64,000 nt of DNA from JAWLHU01 sp049325315 (lineage in GTDB: Bacteria; Bacillota; Sulfobacillia; Symbiobacteriales; Symbiobacteriaceae): positions 33,026 to 97,025 of the forward strand of contig JBMONB010000074.1 of NCBI GenBank assembly GCA_049325315.1, read 5' to 3'. The first letter of the stretch is position 1. Each line of letters starts with the position of its first letter. Below the pieces are notes generated by a model that saw only the letters and a program-made list of their open reading frames with translations, was not told where the DNA came from and searched no databases. A program made the position numbers and the translations under genes. This document shows positions 7,977-15,971 of the stretch, in pieces.

Positions 7977-8723
7977 TTACAGGGCGGTCAGGATCACGGG
8001 GCCCTCCTCGGTAATCGCCACGGTGTGCTCGTACTGCACGCAGATGGAGCCATCGATGGTGCGGGCGGTCCAGCCGTCTTCGTCGATCTTGGAGCGCCAG
8101 GCGCCCAGGGTGAGCATCGGCTCGATCGCGAGCGTCATGCCGGGCTTCAGCACCCGCCCGGCGCCGGCCCTGCCGTAGTGGGGCACCACCGGCTCCTCCC
8201 ACAGATCACGGCCGACACCGTGGCCGGTGAACTCTCGCACCACCCCGTAGCCCCGGGGCTCGGCGAATGACTGGATGGCGTGCCCGATATCGCCCACCCG
8301 GTTGCCCACCCGGGCCTGCTGGATTCCCACGAAGAGGCTCTCCCGGGTGTCGTCCATCAGCCGCTGGATCGCCGGAGAGACCTGCCCCACGGCGTAGGTC
8401 CAGGCGGAGTCGCCATGATACCCCTGGTAGCAGGCCCCGATGTCGATGGTGATCACATCGCCGCTGCGCAGCGGCCGCTCGTTGGGAATGCCGTGGCAGA
8501 TCACATCGTTTACGGCAACGCAGATGGAGCCGGGGAAGCCATGATACCCTTTGAAGGTGGGGGTCGCGCCGCGCTCGCAAATCATTCGCTCCACCAGGGC
8601 GTCCAGTTCCAGGGTGGTTACGCCGGGCCGGACGTGCTGCGCCAGGGCGGCGTGGCACTCGGCCACGATGCGCCCGGCCTCCCGCATGAGCGCCAGCTCT
8701 GGGGGCGACTTCAGTTGAACCAA
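7977..8723 (-). CDS. map: Methionine aminopeptidase, type I
   Basis: Removes the initiator methionine from nascent proteins. All metal ligands of the pita-bread fold are visible: Asp94, Asp105, His168, Glu201 and Glu232, with the substrate-contact His77 in ICHGIP. The 248-residue length is normal for type Ia enzymes without a zinc-finger extension. It starts at TTG, with AGGAGG six to seven bases upstream. A well-formed promoter (TTGACA, 17 bases, TATGAT) lies in the gap upstream, so it is a single-gene unit. It is not in the ribosomal-protein cluster where map often sits, so it may be a second copy; the window cannot show this. Confidence 0.95.
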   Translation of the reverse strand: MVQLKSPPELALMREAGRIVAECHAALAQHVRPGVTTLELDALVERMICERGATPTFKGYHGFPGSICVAVNDVICHGIPNERPLRSGDVITIDIGACYQGYHGDSAWTYAVGQVSPAIQRLMDDTRESLFVGIQQARVGNRVGDIGHAIQSFAEPRGYGVVREFTGHGVGRDLWEEPVVPHYGRAGAGRVLKPGMTLAIEPMLTLGAWRSKIDEDGWTARTIDGSICVQYEHTVAITEEGPVILTAL

Positions 8724-8779
8724 GGGGATCCTCCTATCGGCTGGGGAGTCTCATCTGCGTATAGGTGGGTTCGGGTCCG

Positions 8780-8808
8780 ATCATAGAGAGAATGATCCTC
8801 TTTGTCAA
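8780..8808 (-). promoter_or_regulatory. Promoter of map with overlapping inverted repeat
   Basis: On the minus strand, TTGACA, a 17-base spacer and TATGAT lie about 57 bases before the TTG start. The -10 overlaps a perfect inverted repeat GATCAT-N7-ATGATC (8779-8797), which could be an operator. Confidence 0.7.
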
Positions 8809-8813
8809 TGGGC

Positions 8814-10193
8814 TCACCTGGAAAGAAGGCCCGTCCACTGCCACCAGAGCGGCTGGATCACGCTGACCAGCAAGAGGGCGAGCAGGGTGAGGGGCAGGGC
8901 GAAGCGGAGCGTCTCTTTGTGACCGTATCCGCCCGCCTCGCCGGCTCCCACCAGGACCGGTACAGCCTGGAAGGGCAGAATGTACTGCATCGCCACGGCA
9001 GAGTAGACGGTGAGCGCCACCGCCTCCAATGGCCAGCCGCCTGCCGTGCCGAATCCGGCGAGCACCGGCAGCATCACCGCCAGGGTGGAGAGCGAACTGC
9101 CCAGGAAGAGATGGCCCACCATGGTGACGCCGCCCAGAATCAGCCCCAGCAGCATCGGGTGCTGCGGCGCGGCGGCAGGCAGGAGCCGCTCCCCCAGGTA
9201 GGCCGCCAGGCCGGTCTGGGCCGCAACTGCTCCAATGCTGGCCGCCCCGGTCACGTAGAGCAGAATTGGCCAGTTGGCCCGCTGGACCAGGTCATCGACG
9301 GTCAGCACCGGCTTGCCGCCCACGGGCAGGGCCAGGGCCAGCACGGCGGCCATGCCTGCCCAGGCGGGGTGCAGGGAGTGGAAGGCGTCGGTGGCCCAGA
9401 GCAGCAGGGCCAGGCTCATGGTCAGGAGGGTGCGCCACTCTGCCGGGCTCATGGGGCTTAGGGTTTCGGGCTCCACGGGCCCCTCGGGGCGGATTCGCTC
9501 CCCAGGCCGGAAGAGGGCCAGGTGGGCGAGGAGCATCATCCCCGCCATGAGCAGGCTCGGCACCGCCATGTGGAGCGCCCACTGGAGCCAGGTGAGCTGG
9601 GCGCCAGCGATCTGGAGGGCCGCCCCGTTCAGCACGGCGTCGCCGGTCAGCAGCGCCGCTGAAGTGGCGGTGGCTGAGGTGAAGACGGCAAAGCCGACCG
9701 CTGCCCGCTGACTGGCGGTCGCCTGGGCCCGGTGGAGAACGGCGTCGAAGACCGCCATAACCAGGAGCGAGCGGGGGAACGGAATCGGCACCAGCGGGCT
9801 GAGCAACAGGCTGGCGGCATAGGCCAGGAGCACCAGCCCGGTGTACCCGCCCCGCCAGCGGCGCAGCAGGGCGCCAGCGATGCGCCGGGCCAGGCCCGAC
9901 TGGGTCATGGCGGCCACCAGCAAGAAGGCGGACCACATGAGCCAGAAGAGCGGCGTGGTCAGGAAGCGAAAGACCGTCTCCGGTCCGGCGACCCCCAGCG
10001 CCACATAGCCCAGCAAGAGGGTCATGGTGGTCCAGACCGGGGCGACGGCGCCCGAGGCCCACCAGAGCACGGCCAAAAGGGTCAGGGCGAGGGCGTGGCG
10101 CCCGTCGGGCGAGAGGCGCGGGTCGGGGAATCCCCACCAGACCAGGGCTGCGAGCAGGGGTCCGGCGTAGAGGGCGGCGCGTCGAAGGTTCAT
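8814..10193 (-). CDS. SLC13/DASS-family carboxylate or sulfate:sodium symporter
   Basis: Integral membrane carrier of the divalent anion:sodium symporter group, 459 residues with about eleven to twelve hydrophobic segments. It shows the family's pseudo-repeat organisation, with a polar stretch in each half (FTSATATSAALL in the first, HLFLGSSLSTLAVMLP in the second). The substrate cannot be told: dicarboxylates, citrate or sulfate are all possible. Of three in-frame ATGs near the 5' end, the third is chosen because GGGGAG lies about nine bases before it; the earlier two lack a ribosome site. It is divergent from the PxpBC fusion gene. That juxtaposition suggests, without proving, a carboxylate or oxoproline-like substrate. 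Confidence 0.85.
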   Translation of the reverse strand: MNLRRAALYAGPLLAALVWWGFPDPRLSPDGRHALALTLLAVLWWASGAVAPVWTTMTLLLGYVALGVAGPETVFRFLTTPLFWLMWSAFLLVAAMTQSGLARRIAGALLRRWRGGYTGLVLLAYAASLLLSPLVPIPFPRSLLVMAVFDAVLHRAQATASQRAAVGFAVFTSATATSAALLTGDAVLNGAALQIAGAQLTWLQWALHMAVPSLLMAGMMLLAHLALFRPGERIRPEGPVEPETLSPMSPAEWRTLLTMSLALLLWATDAFHSLHPAWAGMAAVLALALPVGGKPVLTVDDLVQRANWPILLYVTGAASIGAVAAQTGLAAYLGERLLPAAAPQHPMLLGLILGGVTMVGHLFLGSSLSTLAVMLPVLAGFGTAGGWPLEAVALTVYSAVAMQYILPFQAVPVLVGAGEAGGYGHKETLRFALPLTLLALLLVSVIQPLWWQWTGLLSR

Positions 10194-10343
10194 GTATTCC
10201 GCTCCCCGCATCACAATTTGATATCGGTCTGCGGGCATAGTACGATGAGCATGGGAAATCCTCCTGCCATGCAGGGGTATTCTCCCCGCATCTTGAAGTA
10301 TATTTAGAACCAGATCCTATGACTAGCTGAAGGGTGATGACTG

Positions 10344-12245
10344 ATGTTCGAGCTCCGCCTCGTACCGTGTGGTGACCGGGCGCTGCTCTGCTATCTCGGC
10401 GACGGGATCGACCCTGCCGTGAACGACCGGGTTCACGCCCTTACCCGCGCCCTCCGCCGGCATGCACACCCGGCGGTGCTGGAGGTGACGCCGGGCTTCC
10501 ACACCGTGCTGGTGGAGTTCGACCCGGTTCGGCTGCGCACCGAGCAGGCCCAGGAGATGATTCGTAAGGCCGCCGCCCAGATGAGCGATGAGCCGGCCCC
10601 GGGCCGAACCGTGGAGATTCCCGTCTGCTATGGCGGGGAGATGGGGCCCGACCTGGAGGCCGTGGCCGCCCATACCGGCCTATCGCCGGATGAGGTGATC
10701 CAACGCCACGCCGAGGGCCAGTACCGGGTCTACTGCCTCGGTTTCAGCCCGGGCTTCCCCTACCTGGGCGGCCTGGAGCCGGAACTGCACACCCCGCGGC
10801 TGGCCGAGCCCCGGGTGACGGTGCCCGGCGGCTCGGTGGGCATCGGCGGGGAGCAGACCGGCATCTACCCGGCTCCCTCGCCGGGCGGCTGGCGGCTGAT
10901 CGGCCGGACCCCCCTGCGCCTCTTCGACCCGCAGCGACCCGACCCGGCGCTCCTTCAGCCCGGCGACCGGGTCCGGTTCGTACCGGTCGACCCGGTCCGC
11001 TTCGGCGCCCTGGAGGCCCGGCAGAACCAGACCGAGCCGGTGGCCCCGGTCTACCACCCGGGCCGCCTGGGCGTCCGGATTCTGCAGCCCGGCATGATGA
11101 CCACCCTGCAAGACCTGGGCCGCCGGGGCTTCATGGCCTATGGGGTACCGGTCGCAGGCGCTGCCGACTTCTCCTCGCTCATGGTGGGCAACTGGCTGTT
11201 GGGCAACCGGGCCCGCACCGCTGCCCTGGAGATCACGCTGACCGGGCCCGAGGTGGAGTTTACCGGCCCGACCGCCTTCGCCATCACCGGGGCGCCCATT
11301 CCCGCCGAGCTGTTTCCCGCCGATGGCTCACACCCCCGGCCCGTTCCAGGCTGGACCACGGTGCTGGCCTCCCCCGGCGACCGGCTCCGCATGGGCGCCA
11401 CCACTGCCGGCTGCCGCTCTTACCTCTGCGTGGCGGGTGGCTTTGACCTACCGCCGGTGCTAGGCAGCCTCTCAGAGGACCTCTTCGGCAAGATCGGCCC
11501 GCTGGGCCGGCCGCTGAAGGCCGGGGACTGGCTGCCCATTGGCCTGCCGCTCCAATCGCCCGCGGACCTGTCGGGCCGGCGGCTTCCCGCCGAGGCGATC
11601 CCCTCCTTCGAGGGAGATCTGGTGGTGCGAGCCACCCGGGGACCACACCTCGACGCCTTCACCGGCGAAGCCTTCGCCGCCTTCTTCGGGGGCGAGTACC
11701 GGGTCGGCGCTCACTCCGACCGGCAGGGGCTCCGCCTGGAGGGGCCCAAGCTGACCCACGTGGGTGGGGCCGATATCATCTCTCAGCCGGTGCCGCCGGG
11801 GACGATTCAGGTGCCCGCCAATGGCCAGCCGATCTTGCTCATGGGCAACCGGCAGACCACCGGGGGCTATGCCAACATCGGCGTGGCGCTTTACAACGAC
11901 CTCTGGGCTGCGGCACAACTGCGGCCCGGCGACCGGATTCGCTTCCAGGAGGTAGACGTCGCCGAGGCTCACCAGATCGCCTGGCAAGAGCGCCGGCGGT
12001 TGGGCCAGGTGCGCCGGTACCTGGAGCGCGAGATCGGGCACCAGCGCAGGGAGCCGGTGGCTGAGGCCCCGGCCAGGATCCTCGCGACGGCCCCGGCGGA
12101 GGCGCCCGCTCCGGTCGGACCAGCAGTCACCCCGCCGGCGCCCACAGCCGTACGGGCAGCGCCGGCACAGGCCGGGGTCCGCACCTTCCGCATCGCCATC
12201 GCCGGCATTGAGTTCGTCTGCGAGGTCGAAGAGGTGAAGGAGTAG
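10344..12245 (+). CDS. Fused 5-oxoprolinase PxpB-PxpC (KipI-KipA) with truncated biotin-carrier-like tail
   Basis: Single polypeptide of 633 residues. Residues about 1-215 match PxpB/KipI (cyclophilin-like; SPGFPYLGGL and VPGGSVGIGGEQTGIYP). Residues about 235-550 match PxpC/KipA, also called the biotin-dependent carboxyltransferase fold (LGVRILQPGMMTTLQDLGR; GNRQTTGGYANIGVA). PxpA with PxpBC cleaves 5-oxoproline with ATP. No pxpA is present in this window. After an Ala/Pro-rich linker (about 560-610) the last 20 residues, RTFRIAIAGIEFVCEVEEV, resemble the first strands of a biotin carboxyl carrier domain, but the AMKM lysine motif is absent because the protein stops. The layout recalls the carboxyltransferase-carrier end of urea carboxylase. 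Start: ATG with GAAGGGTGAT upstream. It ends at a strong bidirectional terminator. Confidence 0.88.
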   Translation: MFELRLVPCGDRALLCYLGDGIDPAVNDRVHALTRALRRHAHPAVLEVTPGFHTVLVEFDPVRLRTEQAQEMIRKAAAQMSDEPAPGRTVEIPVCYGGEMGPDLEAVAAHTGLSPDEVIQRHAEGQYRVYCLGFSPGFPYLGGLEPELHTPRLAEPRVTVPGGSVGIGGEQTGIYPAPSPGGWRLIGRTPLRLFDPQRPDPALLQPGDRVRFVPVDPVRFGALEARQNQTEPVAPVYHPGRLGVRILQPGMMTTLQDLGRRGFMAYGVPVAGAADFSSLMVGNWLLGNRARTAALEITLTGPEVEFTGPTAFAITGAPIPAELFPADGSHPRPVPGWTTVLASPGDRLRMGATTAGCRSYLCVAGGFDLPPVLGSLSEDLFGKIGPLGRPLKAGDWLPIGLPLQSPADLSGRRLPAEAIPSFEGDLVVRATRGPHLDAFTGEAFAAFFGGEYRVGAHSDRQGLRLEGPKLTHVGGADIISQPVPPGTIQVPANGQPILLMGNRQTTGGYANIGVALYNDLWAAAQLRPGDRIRFQEVDVAEAHQIAWQERRRLGQVRRYLEREIGHQRREPVAEAPARILATAPAEAPAPVGPAVTPPAPTAVRAAPAQAGVRTFRIAIAGIEFVCEVEEVKE

Positions 12246-12264
12246 GCTGTTTCCCAGACATGAG

Positions 12265-12300
12265 AAAAGGGCTTGCCCTCCAGTTGGGCAAGCCCTTTTT
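12265..12300. terminator. Bidirectional terminator
   Basis: Fourteen-base arms AAAAGGGCTTGCCC with a seven-base loop and T-tracts on both sides. It lies between the convergent PxpBC gene and a small membrane-protein gene. Confidence 0.9.
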
Positions 12301-12313
12301 CACATGGGTGTGA

Positions 12314-12556
12314 TTAGCCCCAGAGCCGGGGCCACTCCTCGTCGCCCTCGCTGTCCCGCGTGACCAGGCGCACGATGTTGACAAAGCAGAAGACTGTGGT
12401 GGCAACGGAGACGAGGTTGGCGAAGAGGCGCAGCCGCGGATCACCCGCCTCGTAGAAGATCACCCGGGTCACGAAGTGCGTGACCGACTGGAGCAGAATG
12501 TAGACCAAGATCCCCCGCCACTTGGCCTGGGCCCTCATGAAGATTTCAAACGCCAT
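12314..12556 (-). CDS. Small hypothetical membrane protein
   Basis: Not recognised as a named family. The 80-residue product has two hydrophobic stretches (about residues 13-30, GILVYILLQSVTHFV, and 42-63, FANLVSVATTVFCFVNIV) and a strongly acidic C-terminal tail (DSEGDEEW). The second ATG in the frame is used because GGGGGAGGG sits nine bases before it. Codon usage looks like its neighbours, so it is probably a real gene. It stands alone on the minus strand, downstream of the rodA terminator. Confidence 0.6.
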   Translation of the reverse strand: MAFEIFMRAQAKWRGILVYILLQSVTHFVTRVIFYEAGDPRLRLFANLVSVATTVFCFVNIVRLVTRDSEGDEEWPRLWG

Positions 12557-12710
12557 ACCCAGCACCCTCCCCCTCAAACAAGGCATGCTCGTTAGAAAGA
12601 ACGATACCACATATTCCCAGTCCGTGCAAGCAGTTTTTGCGCCTAGCGATAAAATATCGTGCTACAAAGCGCTGCCGCCCTGCCTCCGCCTTCTCATCGC
12701 CTGGTGAGGG

Positions 12711-12742
12711 TAAAAAGAAAAGGCGAGCCCCGCCGGCTCGCC
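12711..12742 (-). terminator. rodA terminator
   Basis: On the minus strand, GGCGAGCC pairs with GGCTCGCC across a short loop, followed by TTTTCTTTTT. It lies 12 bases after the rodA stop. Confidence 0.9.
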
Positions 12743-12753
12743 TCCCCTTTGTT

Positions 12754-13887
12754 TTAGAACATAATCGACTGACGACGCATCCCCACATTCAGCACCAGGC
12801 CCATCGCCATCAGGTTAGTCATGAGCGAAGAGCCGCCGTAGGAGACGAAGGGAAGCGGAATACCTGTGACAGGCATGACGCCCATGGTCATGCCCACGTT
12901 CTCCAGCACGTGGAAGAAGATCATCGCTGCCACGCCGGTGGCGATCAGGGAGCCGTACCGGTCCTTCGACTGGCCGGCGGCCACCATGATCCGCCAGATC
13001 AGCAGCATGAAGAGCACGAGGATCACGAGGCCCCCGGCAAAGCCCAGTTCCTCCCCGACCACCGAGAAGATAAAGTCGGTGTGCTGCTCGGGCAGGAAAC
13101 CCAACTGGTTCTGGGTGCCCTGGTAGAGCCCCTTGCCCCACAGGCCGCCCGACCCGATGCCGATGATCGACTGGAAGACCTGGTAGCCCGAGCCCGAGAT
13201 GTCTGCCAGCGGGTTGATGAAGTTGGTCAGCCGCTTGATCTGGTATTCTTCCAGAATGATCGGCACCCCCCAGTGGAGGTGAGCCACCACCCAGCCAACC
13301 ACGCCGGCGACCGGCGCGCCGCCCAGCAGTGCTAGCTTCCAGAGGGGAAAGCCCGCCACAAAAAGCATCGCCGCCGTGATACAGACGTAGACCAGGGCGG
13401 TACCCAGGTCGGGCTGGAGCATGATCAGTGCCAGCGGCGGCAGCACGTGAAGCCCGATGGAAATTAGGTCCCAGATGGACTGCACCCGATCCATGCGACT
13501 GATCTGGTGCGCCAGTGTCAGAATCAGCATCACCTTGCCGTACTCGCCGGGCTCAATATGCACAGGACCGAGACCGATCCAGGCCTGAGCGCCGTTGGTG
13601 GTCTTGCCGATGGCCAGGACCGCACCCAGCAAGACCAGGTTTGTACCGTAAATGAAGGTCCACATGCGGCCAAACTCCGAGTAGTCAAAGAGCAGAATCA
13701 CCGACAGGACAATGGTACCAAGCACCGCGGCGACCGCCTGCTTGATCACAAAGCCGCTGGCCCCTTCGGGGCCAATAAACCCACGGGCTGCGCTGGAGAT
13801 AACCACCAGCCCAATGGCGATGAGCGCTGCAATAACAATGACCAGGAGTTTGTCCAGATTGCGCAGGAGGCGTAGGTCGATGTTCAT
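12754..13887 (-). CDS. rodA: RodA/FtsW-family peptidoglycan polymerase
   Basis: SEDS glycosyltransferase that polymerises lipid II in the rod-elongation complex with PBP2 and MreBCD. It has 377 residues and about ten membrane segments. Signatures seen are the loop Asp in PEQHTDFIFSVVGEELGF and the C-terminal PLPFVSYGGSSL. An ATG 20 codons into the open frame is chosen, since GGGAG is nine bases upstream while earlier candidates have none. It is assigned to RodA rather than FtsW because it closes the mre-mrdA-min block. A hairpin terminator separates it from minE, and a TATAAT box lies in the 145-base gap, so it may have its own promoter. Confidence 0.92.
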   Translation of the reverse strand: MNIDLRLLRNLDKLLVIVIAALIAIGLVVISSAARGFIGPEGASGFVIKQAVAAVLGTIVLSVILLFDYSEFGRMWTFIYGTNLVLLGAVLAIGKTTNGAQAWIGLGPVHIEPGEYGKVMLILTLAHQISRMDRVQSIWDLISIGLHVLPPLALIMLQPDLGTALVYVCITAAMLFVAGFPLWKLALLGGAPVAGVVGWVVAHLHWGVPIILEEYQIKRLTNFINPLADISGSGYQVFQSIIGIGSGGLWGKGLYQGTQNQLGFLPEQHTDFIFSVVGEELGFAGGLVILVLFMLLIWRIMVAAGQSKDRYGSLIATGVAAMIFFHVLENVGMTMGVMPVTGIPLPFVSYGGSSLMTNLMAMGLVLNVGMRRQSIMF

Positions 13888-13980
13888 GAGCAAACTCCCG
13901 CTTTCGTAGGACATTTCGTATAACTTATTAAAGCATCTCGTGAACATTATACATCATCACTCCCGCTTGAACGGGGCAAA

Positions 13981-14013
13981 CCAGAAAGAAACCACCGGGA
14001 ATCCCGGTGGTTT
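13981..14013 (-). terminator. Terminator after minE
   Basis: Perfect 12-base arms AAACCACCGGGA with a two-base loop, followed on the minus strand by CTTTCT. It lies 20 bases after the minE stop and separates minCDE from rodA. Confidence 0.8.
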
Positions 14014-14032
14014 CGCTTTACCGCGTCTGGGT

Positions 14033-14314
14033 TTACCTGGAGCCAATCGCAGCCCGCTTCATACGGCGGACAGGAATATTCGCTACCAGTGCAACCTGAT
14101 GCTCGGCCGTCTGGAGGGTGACGTCCATATTTTCCTCCTCGATCTCCATATAGCGGGAGATGACGCCGATCAGTTCCTCTTTCAGGTCCTCCAGGAACTG
14201 GGGCGACACATTCGTCCGGTCATGGACGAGGACCAGCCGCAGCCGCTCCTTAGCAATATCTGCGCTCGTATTGTCACGCCCGAAGACTCGGGAAATGAGG
14301 TCCAGCAATGTCAC
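14033..14314 (-). CDS. minE: Cell division topological specificity factor MinE
   Basis: Drives MinD ATP hydrolysis and pole-to-pole oscillation so that MinCD blocks division only at the poles. The product has 93 residues. The N-terminal anti-MinCD/membrane helix (LLDLISRVFG) is followed by ERLRLVLVHDR, the conserved MinD-contact region, and a C-terminal dimerisation domain. It starts at GTG ten bases after the minD stop with AAAGGGGG upstream; the longer frame runs into minD and is not used. Finding MinE in a Firmicute of this type is notable, since Bacillus uses DivIVA-MinJ instead, though several clostridia have MinE. Confidence 0.93.
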   Translation of the reverse strand: MTLLDLISRVFGRDNTSADIAKERLRLVLVHDRTNVSPQFLEDLKEELIGVISRYMEIEEENMDVTLQTAEHQVALVANIPVRRMKRAAIGSR

Positions 14315-14324
14315 GCCCCCCTTT

Positions 14325-15131
14325 CTAGGTCCGGCTGAGGCCGACGATGCGCTTGAGCTTCGCCCACATGGTGTCATCGACGTTCAGGTCCATAATTGGC
14401 ACCGCCTCGCCCATCAACCGGCGAGCGATGTTTTGGAAGGCCTTGCCCGCCTTGCTGTCCTTGGAGTAGACCGCCGGTTCGCCCCGGTTGGTAGAGACGA
14501 TAATGTGGTCATCTTCCGGGACGATGCCGAGCAGGTCCACCGCCAGCATCTCCAGCATGTCGTCGATCTCCAACATGTCACCCCGGGCGACCATCTTAGG
14601 CCGCACACGGTTGACAATCAGCATGGCCGGGCTCTTGGTCTCGGCCTGGGCATCCCACAGGCCGATGACACGGTCTGCATCTCGGACCGAGGAGACCTCC
14701 GGATTGCAGACGACGATTGCCTTCTCAGCACCGGCGATGGCGTTCTTGAAGCCGTCTTCAATGCCAGCCGGGCAGTCCAGCACGACGAAGTCGAACTCCC
14801 GAGACAACTGCTCGGTCAGGTCCTTCATCTGCGTCGGGCTGACATCCTTCTTCTCGCGGGTCTGTGCGGCTGCGAGCAGGTAGAGGTTCTCGATGCGCTT
14901 GTCCTTTATGAGCGCCTGCTTCAGCCGGGCGTTGCCCTCCACCACATCGACCAGGTCGTAAACGATGCGGTTCTCCAGCCCCATCACCACGTCGAGATTG
15001 CGCAGGCCGATATCAGCGTCGACCAGGACGACCTTATTCCCGAGTTGGGCCAGGGCCGTCCCCAGGTTCGCCGTAGTCGTGGTCTTGCCTACGCCGCCCT
15101 TGCCCGAAGTCACCACAATGACCTGTCCCAT
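14325..15131 (-). CDS. minD: Septum site-determining ATPase MinD
   Basis: Membrane-bound ParA/MinD-type ATPase that recruits MinC. The deviant Walker A KGGVGKTT starts at Lys11, switch I is at VDADIGLRNLD and Walker B at FVVLDCPAG. The C-terminal amphipathic membrane-targeting helix is visible (MWAKLKRIVGLS). Length is 268 residues, as usual. The ATG is preceded by AAGGAGGATCG. It is the middle gene of minC-minD-minE, separated from minC by 41 bases and from minE by 10, in one transcription unit. Confidence 0.97.
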   Translation of the reverse strand: MGQVIVVTSGKGGVGKTTTTANLGTALAQLGNKVVLVDADIGLRNLDVVMGLENRIVYDLVDVVEGNARLKQALIKDKRIENLYLLAAAQTREKKDVSPTQMKDLTEQLSREFDFVVLDCPAGIEDGFKNAIAGAEKAIVVCNPEVSSVRDADRVIGLWDAQAETKSPAMLIVNRVRPKMVARGDMLEIDDMLEMLAVDLLGIVPEDDHIIVSTNRGEPAVYSKDSKAGKAFQNIARRLMGEAVPIMDLNVDDTMWAKLKRIVGLSRT

Positions 15132-15172
15132 CTACGATCCTCCTTCGCGCCGACCGCTCCCAGCGCTCTTGC

Positions 15173-15841
15173 CTACCGTTTTTCCGAAGACGCCTCAACC
15201 ACGATCAATTCGCCCTTGATCCGCGCCACCTCGGGCACCGATTGCGGGGTGTCCTCATCGGGCGAACGCCCGATAATGTGTGCGATTCTGAGCTGCGTAG
15301 GTCGAAGTTTCGCTGCCGCTACAATGGCCTCCACATTGCCGGTGGCTCCGGCGTGAGCCACGCCCCGCAGGGCGCCCATCACCACGATGTGCCCGCTGGC
15401 GATCACCACAGCACCGGGGTTGACATCGCCCAGGATGATCACGTCACCTTGATGCCGGATCTCCTGCCCCGAGCGCATCGTCTTGGTGACCACCAGGGCG
15501 GTCTCTGACGCCAGCGCAGCTGCGGGCTGGGCGCCGGCCCGGCGGGCCTCCTCAGCAGCCCTGACGGCTGCCTGAGCCTCCGCCACAGGATCTCCCCCTT
15601 CCTGGACCTTCAGAAGGGTCATGTCAGCCTCGCGCAGGATCTCGGCCAGCGTAGCTTGTTCTATCTCTCCCAGCGAACGACGACCGACGTGGGCAGTCAC
15701 CCCTGCCCCGGCGAAGAAGCGCCCGCTGTGGGCCAGCTTCTCCTTCAGCCTCTGGCAGAGGGCGGGAAACTCCATCTCATCGGGGAGGAGGAGCACCAGC
15801 CCCGTTCTGGTCGTTCCGCGAATGACGATTTCGTGACGCAT
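15173..15841 (-). CDS. minC: Septum formation inhibitor MinC
   Basis: Inhibits FtsZ ring assembly when recruited by MinD. The 222-residue product has an N-terminal MinC_N domain (about 1-100, TGLVLLLPDEMEFP), a linker rich in Ala and Glu, and a C-terminal right-handed beta-helix (about 115-215) with RSGQEIRHQGDVIILGDVNPG, the family's dimerisation and MinD-binding part. The frame is open much further upstream, but the ATG used has GGAGAAG seven bases before it and gives the standard length. The mrdA terminator lies between it and mrdA, so minC may have its own start of transcription. Confidence 0.94.
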   Translation of the reverse strand: MRHEIVIRGTTRTGLVLLLPDEMEFPALCQRLKEKLAHSGRFFAGAGVTAHVGRRSLGEIEQATLAEILREADMTLLKVQEGGDPVAEAQAAVRAAEEARRAGAQPAAALASETALVVTKTMRSGQEIRHQGDVIILGDVNPGAVVIASGHIVVMGALRGVAHAGATGNVEAIVAAAKLRPTQLRIAHIIGRSPDEDTPQSVPEVARIKGELIVVEASSEKR

Positions 15842-15919
15842 CGTACTTCTCCAAGACCCTGGCTTGTGTTTATCCTTTGGGATTACTTCTCCTTCGGGTT
15901 GCTTATCTCCTGCCGCACT

Positions 15920-15954
15920 TACAAATAATGTCGGAGGCGGTTGCCTCCGACATT
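15920..15954 (-). terminator. Terminator after mrdA
   Basis: Perfect 12-base arms AATGTCGGAGGC with a four-base loop, followed on the minus strand by TATTTGT. It lies between mrdA and minC. Confidence 0.8.
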
Positions 15955-15971
15955 GGATTTCGCTCTTCGAA

